From assembly GCF_000508165.1 (NCBI RefSeq), contig NZ_AYOZ01000060.1:62001-126000 (forward strand): 64,000 bases of DNA, in the 5' to 3' direction. Source of the stretch: Marinomonas profundimaris (GTDB lineage Bacteria; Pseudomonadota; Gammaproteobacteria; Pseudomonadales; Marinomonadaceae). Each line of letters starts with the position of its first letter. The stretch's first letter is position 1. The notes under the pieces are model-generated. The model did no database searches. It worked only from the letters and a program-made list of their open reading frames with translations, and was not told where the DNA came from. The position numbers and the translations under genes are program-made. Below, in pieces: positions 59,903 through 64,000 of this stretch.

Positions 59903-59937
59903 AAAAAAAGACCTGCTCCGACGAGCAGGTCTTTTTT
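59903..59937. terminator. Bidirectional terminator between chemoreceptor and L36B
   Basis: A run, GACCTGCTC (59910-59918), loop CGAC, GAGCAGGTC (59923-59931), T run. Placed between a plus and a minus gene and strong on both strands. Confidence 0.92.
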
Positions 59938-59982
59938 ATATTGATACTAATATAATCGCCTAAATACGAAGAAGACGAATCA

Positions 59983-60126
59983 CTAGCCGCCTTTCTTTTT
60001 TACACTTTGCGTCGCTTTAAAGCGAGGGTTGGATTTACAGATAACGAATAAACGACCTTTTCGTTTTACAACCTTGCAATCTTTATGACGACGCTTGGCG
60101 CTTTTTAGTGAACTGAGAACCTTCAT
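59983..60126 (-). CDS. rpmJ2: 50S ribosomal protein L36 type B (zinc-free paralog, YkgO-like)
   Basis: 47 residues, translated by hand: [20 protein letters not shown], then [20 protein letters not shown], ending in KKKGG. It resembles E. coli YkgO, the C-minus L36 paralog that replaces the zinc-binding RpmJ under zinc starvation. The start ATG 60126 is chosen by homology (MKVL); an ATG at 60129 is an alternative, with AAAGGA 5-8 bases upstream. It lies 12 bp after rpmE2 on the same strand, the known rpmE2-rpmJ2 pair under Zur control. Confidence 0.92.
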   Translation of the reverse strand: MKVLSSLKSAKRRHKDCKVVKRKGRLFVICKSNPRFKATQSVKKKGG

Positions 60127-60138
60127 CATTTTTTTCCT

Positions 60139-60384
60139 TTATTTACTCTGACGATAACGACGTCTAAATAGTGAAATTCTCCCTTCGCCGTCATGCGACC
60201 TTTGCTCGCCAGTGTAGAAAGGATGTGAAGCGCTCGATATATCAATCGCCATATAAGGGTATTCTTTACCATCACGATTGACGGTTTGATTCGTCTCTAC
60301 CGTTGAGCCGATCAAAAAATAAGTATCCATTCGCGTGTCGTGAAAAGCGACCGTTCGATAATTAGGATGAATGTTTTTACGCAT
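60139..60384 (-). CDS. rpmE2: 50S ribosomal protein L31 type B (zinc-free paralog)
   Basis: 81 residues from ATG 60384 (GGAG 6 bases upstream; the frame's earlier ATG adds 4 residues). The sequence MRKNIHPNYRTVAFHDTRMD, MAIDISSASHPFYTGEQ and FRRRYRQ are L31B signatures. No cysteine is present, so it cannot bind zinc like the ordinary L31. It pairs with rpmJ2 and a Zur-box-like palindrome upstream. Under zinc limitation these paralogs free ribosomal zinc. Confidence 0.93.
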   Translation of the reverse strand: MRKNIHPNYRTVAFHDTRMDTYFLIGSTVETNQTVNRDGKEYPYMAIDISSASHPFYTGEQRSHDGEGRISLFRRRYRQSK

Positions 60385-60399
60385 CGTGTACTCCATATA

Positions 60400-60422
60400 A
60401 GCGTTATGTTATAACATTTATA
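60400..60422 (-). promoter_or_regulatory. Candidate Zur box before rpmE2-rpmJ2
   Basis: Core ATGTTATAACAT (60406-60417), a perfect 12-bp palindrome with AT-rich flanks, close to the GTTATAACATA-type Zur consensus. It lies 16-40 bp upstream of the rpmE2 start, where a repressor would block transcription. The Zur link is inferred from the gene pair and sequence. Confidence 0.7.
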
Positions 60423-60503
60423 TATTGTTTTGATAAAAAATGCAAACATAACTCGCCATTGTTTTTAACCACCAAACCGATAACTCAGGTAAATAAATGG
60501 CAT

Positions 60504-60546
60504 AAAAAAAAACCGCTTACTGGGTGTCCAGAAAGCGGTTTTTTAT
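60504..60546 (-). terminator. Rho-independent terminator of ybiT
   Basis: A run 60504-60512, AACCGCTT (60511-60518), an inner CTGG/CCAG pair, AAGCGGTT (60533-60540), T run. It lies ~75 bp past the ybiT stop; the T run on the minus strand is the A run shown. Confidence 0.85.
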
Positions 60547-60621
60547 CGTATTTTTTGTGACAATTTATACTCAGTAAATCGTATCGCACTTAGCGAAAAG
60601 CATTACCTTTCGTAAATACCA

Positions 60622-62208
60622 CTACGCTTGATGAGCGAGATACTCGTCGTAAGTACCTTGGAAATCAACGACCTTTTGACCTTTAATTTCAATCACTCGG
60701 TTTGCCAAAGACGAAACAAACGCTCTATCGTGGCTGACAAAAATTAACGTACCATCAAAGTCGATCAAGGCATTGTTCAGGGCTTCAATCGCCTCCATGT
60801 CCATATGGTTTGTTGGCTCATCCATGATAAGAACGTTTAAATCCATCATCATTAACTTGCCAAACAATAAACGGTTTTTCTCGCCACCAGAACACACACG
60901 TACTTTTTTATTAAAGTCATCCGCGGTAAACAACAAACGACCTAACATGGCACGAACTTTCAAATCATCATGTTTTACCGTTCGCCATTTTGACATCCAA
61001 TCGAACAAGGTTAGATCAGAGTTGAAGTCTTCTGTGCTGTCCTGCGGGCAATAACCAATTACTGCATTTTCCGCCCACTTAATCTCACCTTGCTTGGCTT
61101 CTAACTCGTTCATCAAACAGCGAAGGAAAGTCGTTTTGCCTGCGCCGTTTTCACCGATAATCGCCAATCGCGCACCCGCATCAAGAATAATACTGCCGTC
61201 GGTAAACAACATATCGTCTTCATAACCATGGCCCAATTCTTCAAGAATCAACGCCTGACGATGCAGCTTTTTATCTTGTTTGAAGTTAAGTGATGGTGTC
61301 ATACGGCTTGACTGTTTCACTTCGGACAATTCAATTTTATCTAATTTCTTCGCACGAGAGCTGGCTTGCTTTGCTTTCGATGCATTGGCAGAGAATCGAT
61401 TAACAAACGCTTGTAAGTCGTCCATTTCCGCACTCTTTTTCGCGTTTTCAGTTAGCAACTGCTCGCGAATCAAAGACGATGCTTCCATGAAGTATTCGTA
61501 GTTACCTGGGTAAATACGCAATTCACCAAAATCGATGTCCGCCATGTGCGTACACACAGAGTTCAAAAAGTGACGGTCATGGGAAATAATGATCATGGTG
61601 CATTTGCGCTGATTCAATACACCCGCCAACCAGTTAATAGTATGAATATCCAAGTTGTTAGTCGGTTCGTCTAGAAGCAATATATCAGGGTTTGCAAACA
61701 AAGCTTGAGCCAGCAATACTCGAAGTTTCCAGCCCGGTGCCACTTGGCTCATTAAGCCAAAGTGGTACTCTTCTTCAATACCGGCTTCTAATAAAATATC
61801 GCCCGCACGACTTTCTGCGCTGTAGCCATCCATTTCGGCAAATTCTGCCTCAAGCTCACCAGCACGCATGCCGTCTTCTTCGCTCATTTCTGGCTTAGAA
61901 TAAATCGCGTCGCGTTCTTGTTTAATTTTCCAAAGCGCTACATCGCCCATAATAACGGCATCAACAACCGTGTATTCTTCGAATGCAAACTGATCCTGAC
62001 TCAAGGTACCGACTTTTTCACCCGGCGTGATAGACACGTTGCCAGACGTTGGAACCAACGCGCCACTCAGAATTTTCATGAAAGTAGACTTGCCACAGCC
62101 GTTCGCACCGATCAAACCGTAGCGGTTACCGTTACCAAATTTTGCGGAGATGTTTTCGAACAATGGCGTTGCGCCAAATTGCATGGTGATATTAGCTGTG
62201 GAAATCAA
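60622..62208 (-). CDS. ybiT: ABC-F family ATPase YbiT
   Basis: 528 residues (E. coli YbiT 530). Two tandem ABC ATPase domains in one chain and no membrane part, i.e. a translation-associated ABC-F protein. Domain 1 Walker A is [14 protein letters not shown] (about 33-46), its signature is in the [16 protein letters not shown] region and its Walker [12 protein letters not shown] near 188. Domain 2 Walker A is [12 protein letters not shown] near 350, signature [10 protein letters not shown] and Walker [12 protein letters not shown] near 458. The linker (about 245-310) is charged and helical. Own terminator. Function in ribosome rescue or stress is from the family. Confidence 0.95.
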   Translation of the reverse strand: MISTANITMQFGATPLFENISAKFGNGNRYGLIGANGCGKSTFMKILSGALVPTSGNVSITPGEKVGTLSQDQFAFEEYTVVDAVIMGDVALWKIKQERDAIYSKPEMSEEDGMRAGELEAEFAEMDGYSAESRAGDILLEAGIEEEYHFGLMSQVAPGWKLRVLLAQALFANPDILLLDEPTNNLDIHTINWLAGVLNQRKCTMIIISHDRHFLNSVCTHMADIDFGELRIYPGNYEYFMEASSLIREQLLTENAKKSAEMDDLQAFVNRFSANASKAKQASSRAKKLDKIELSEVKQSSRMTPSLNFKQDKKLHRQALILEELGHGYEDDMLFTDGSIILDAGARLAIIGENGAGKTTFLRCLMNELEAKQGEIKWAENAVIGYCPQDSTEDFNSDLTLFDWMSKWRTVKHDDLKVRAMLGRLLFTADDFNKKVRVCSGGEKNRLLFGKLMMMDLNVLIMDEPTNHMDMEAIEALNNALIDFDGTLIFVSHDRAFVSSLANRVIEIKGQKVVDFQGTYDEYLAHQA

Positions 62209-62409
62209 AAGAAAGCCCTAAAAAAAGAAAAGAAAACCGTTTACGCTTGTCGCCTAATCAGCGTACAAAATATAAACACAAAGGGGGGCGAATATAGTGA
62301 TTTACGGCACTAAAGTCGAGGACTATGGGATGTTTTTTGAATAAACCACCGTATTTGAGAAGAACGCACTCAAATAGAGCTAAATAATGTGAAACAGAGA
62401 ATGTTCAAC

Positions 62410-62775
62410 TCAACCTAATTTGATTGACTCATCCGTTGGTGCTTCCTGAGCCTGTCGCGGATCTGTAGGGGGATGCTCTTTTTCAGTTGGCGCTTTGTTT
62501 GACTCTACGTTCATATAAGCCATTACTTGAGAAAATAAAAAACTCAATACATCTCGGCTGGCACCATTTAGCAAATTTTTCCGAATCTTTTTTGTAACAT
62601 CCAATTGTGTACTGGCGCCCAATACAAAACTGGCCATCAGCCCTGTCGGACTGGTCGCTTTGTCGAACAATTCATCGACGGCTTTTTCACGAGAGGCTTT
62701 AGCACGTTTTTCCAACACTTGAGTACGCTCATACAAGCGTACGCGTTGCCTGTGCATGCGTTTAAGGCCAAACAC
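62410..62775 (-). CDS. Small charged protein, unknown, in the yqjD/yqjE-like cluster
   Basis: 121 residues. GTG start 62775 with AAGGAG 7 bases upstream. Basic N-terminus (MFGLKRMHRQRVRLYERTQ), a possible membrane-associated middle (SPTGLMASFVLGASTQLDV, about residues 42-60), and a polar Pro/Glu-rich tail. It lies 19 bp behind the YqjE-like gene and occupies the place of yqjK in E. coli, though similarity is not evident. Function unknown. Confidence 0.75.
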   Translation of the reverse strand: MFGLKRMHRQRVRLYERTQVLEKRAKASREKAVDELFDKATSPTGLMASFVLGASTQLDVTKKIRKNLLNGASRDVLSFLFSQVMAYMNVESNKAPTEKEHPPTDPRQAQEAPTDESIKLG

Positions 62776-62794
62776 GATTGCACTCCTTTTCCTG

Positions 62795-63193
62795 TTATGT
62801 CTCTTCCGTTGGAATAATAGCGTCCAACGTGCGGGTAAAATCCATGCTCTTCAACGTATTTTTTACCAAGTAGAGCAACACAAACGCACTCACCAAGGTC
62901 ACTAACGTCGCACTGATAAAAATACCAACCAAAGAAAAGCCGTAACTCCATGCAATGGCAGCACCGGTTGCAATTAGTAATAGCCAAGTCGTGAGTAATA
63001 AAAAAATGACACCGCACATTAAAGCGAGGAGCTGGGCGCTCGAGGTCACCCACATTTTGGCTTCTAGTGCGCCTAATGAGAATACACTCTTCAACCAACG
63101 TTTGTGTGAGACGATAACCTCGTCAAAAGTCGATACTTCATCTGGTGGTGAGTCTGCGTTTGATTGCGAGTCTGAATGCGGTGGTATTTCCAT
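62795..63193 (-). CDS. yqjE: YqjE-like / phage-holin-superfamily membrane protein
   Basis: 132 residues. An acidic N-terminus is followed by two hydrophobic segments (about 58-80 and 84-108), matching the YqjE/phage-holin-like family that accompanies YqjD. It starts 5 bp after the YqjD-like stop, so translation is coupled. Role unknown. A start with a weak ribosome site fits coupling. Confidence 0.8.
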   Translation of the reverse strand: MEIPPHSDSQSNADSPPDEVSTFDEVIVSHKRWLKSVFSLGALEAKMWVTSSAQLLALMCGVIFLLLTTWLLLIATGAAIAWSYGFSLVGIFISATLVTLVSAFVLLYLVKNTLKSMDFTRTLDAIIPTEET

Positions 63194-63198
63194 GACGT

Positions 63199-63522
63199 TT
63201 ATTTACGCTTACTCAAAAAACTGGCAACAAGCGCGCCAGCCAAAAAAGCGATTCCAATGGTTTTGACAGGATGTTCTTTGGCATAATCAGCAACAGCAGA
63301 CGTTACTTTTTCTGATTGGCTTTTTGCAGTTTCAGCAATTTTATGTGCTTGTTCGCTGATTTGATGAGCCACTTCTTCGATGCGTTCTTGGCTCTGCTCT
63401 TTCATTTCAGCGACATTATCTACGCCTTTATGCGCCGCTTCAGCAACACTATCTACTTTTTCATGCGCTTTGGACTGAGTGGTACTTTTGGTTCCTGTGG
63501 TGCTTTTGGTTCCTGTGGCCAT
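63199..63522 (-). CDS. yqjD: ElaB/YqjD-family ribosome-associated membrane protein (DUF883)
   Basis: 107 residues from ATG 63522 (GGAG 8 bases upstream; the frame's first Met 7 codons earlier is rejected). N-terminal repeat TGTKSTTGTKST, a long helical amphipathic middle rich in Glu/Lys/Ala, and a C-terminal membrane segment (TIGIAFLAGALVASFLS, about 87-103). YqjD binds ribosomes at the inner membrane in stationary phase. It is first in the yqjD-yqjE-like run. Confidence 0.88.
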   Translation of the reverse strand: MATGTKSTTGTKSTTQSKAHEKVDSVAEAAHKGVDNVAEMKEQSQERIEEVAHQISEQAHKIAETAKSQSEKVTSAVADYAKEHPVKTIGIAFLAGALVASFLSKRK

Positions 63523-63948
63523 TTTGTTTTCTCCTTTAAACAATGAAATTCATTTTTAAACACCAACATAATGGTAAAAACAAACACCTTAGTCATTCGG
63601 TGCCTTGTCTATGCTTCTATATCTACCCTACTGGGTTATTTTTGGGTCGTCAAACCTGCACTGAAAAACCAAGCGTCTTTCCTTTTTGCCTGATCAACCC
63701 TTTTAAAATAGATCAATAAGAACGCATCGACATTGATATTTATCTATATAGATCACTATTTCCAGCTCTGACGTGTTTGATTGCACGGGACAGCGATAGA
63801 ACACTCGAACATTCTTGCCCGAAGTATCGTTGATTTGACTAACATGACGTTCTGTTTTTCAGACAAACCTACTTTCGTGGGCCGCTAATCACACACGGCA
63901 CGTACCGAAAAAATACTAACTGTAAGGCCGCTGACAGGCACATTTCTG
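63523..63948. other. Intergenic region upstream of yqjD
   Basis: About 425 bp with no convincing gene. It should carry the yqjD promoter near its left end. AT-rich. No operator is recognised. Confidence 0.5.
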
Positions 63949-64000
63949 TTACTTCAGTCGCGTCACCAATAGCTGCTCAACTCTCACGCCTTCTAAGTCC
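63949..64000 (-). CDS. Possible C-terminal end of a gene entering from the right edge
   Basis: The minus strand reads a frame ending DLEGVRVEQLLVTRLK, with TAA at 63951-63949. Only 16 complete sense codons are inside the window, so identity is unknown, but the residue pattern is protein-like. Confidence 0.35.
   Translation of the reverse strand, partial: DLEGVRVEQLLVTRLK

Overview
The window looks like chromosomal DNA of a marine gammaproteobacterium of the Oceanospirillales type, most likely Marinomonas or a close relative. The evidence is AT-leaning base composition, an Aat-InfA-ClpA-ClpS-CspD-IDH-MnmA-HflD-PurB-RoxA gene order resembling pseudomonads and their relatives, a monomeric NADP-isocitrate dehydrogenase, and many Na+/phosphate/MFS transporters and chemoreceptors. 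The genus is an inference from overall gene content, not from a marker gene. I saw no rRNA, tRNA, insertion sequence, prophage or CRISPR array.

Layout. 1-5110 (minus): ftsK-lolA-rarA-crcB, a chromosome segregation / lipoprotein sorting / fork maintenance operon, with crcB cut by the window edge. 5190-6142: a porin. 6686-14210: aat, infA, clpA-clpS (N-degron proteolysis), cspD, then rluE-nudJ-mnmA-hflD (rRNA and tRNA modification). 14490-21870: monomeric IDH, a chemoreceptor, purB, roxA and a GNAT. 21900-25140: a LysR/aldehyde dehydrogenase pair and the FKBP peptidyl-prolyl isomerase FklB. 25266-28125: a Fur-box-preceded small membrane protein with a Usp protein, then topB behind an SOS-like box. 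28166-36239: a LysE exporter, two paralogous TPR-like membrane proteins, a PiT phosphate transporter, L-serine dehydratase, and a Usp-alanine symporter operon. 36380-46140: ExaC-type aldehyde dehydrogenase with an AraC regulator, three MFS transporters, folE-folM, and a Tat-exported dienelactone-hydrolase-like protein. 46179-51441: a phosphate-stress locus (glycosyltransferase, PAP2 phosphatase, repeat lipoprotein, phospholipase A) and a small catabolic operon. 51598-59852: FMN glutamate-synthase-like protein, GGDEF-EAL protein, PhoX phosphatase and a Cache chemoreceptor. 59983-63522: the Zur-box-preceded ribosomal paralogs L31B/L36B, the ABC-F protein YbiT, and a YqjD/YqjE-like group.

The most interesting theme is a dispersed local Pho regulon. 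Three promoter regions carry PhoB-type half-sites (ATGACAG-like) at exact 11-bp phasing. One has four half-sites upstream of a PAP2 phosphatase + MurG-like glycosyltransferase operon, one has three upstream of a duplicated-domain lipoprotein, and one has two upstream of the Tat-exported phosphatase PhoX. I propose that the PAP2/glycosyltransferase pair, possibly with phospholipase A, replaces phospholipids by glycolipids under phosphate limitation, by a route distinct from the known PlcP-Agt pair. This is inference. Other notable observations are an SOS-like box overlapping the start region of topB, a 140-bp rluE/nudJ overlap in which the basic RluE tail overprints the NudJ N-terminus, a Fur box before an unknown small membrane protein plus Usp gene, and several perfect operator-like palindromes.
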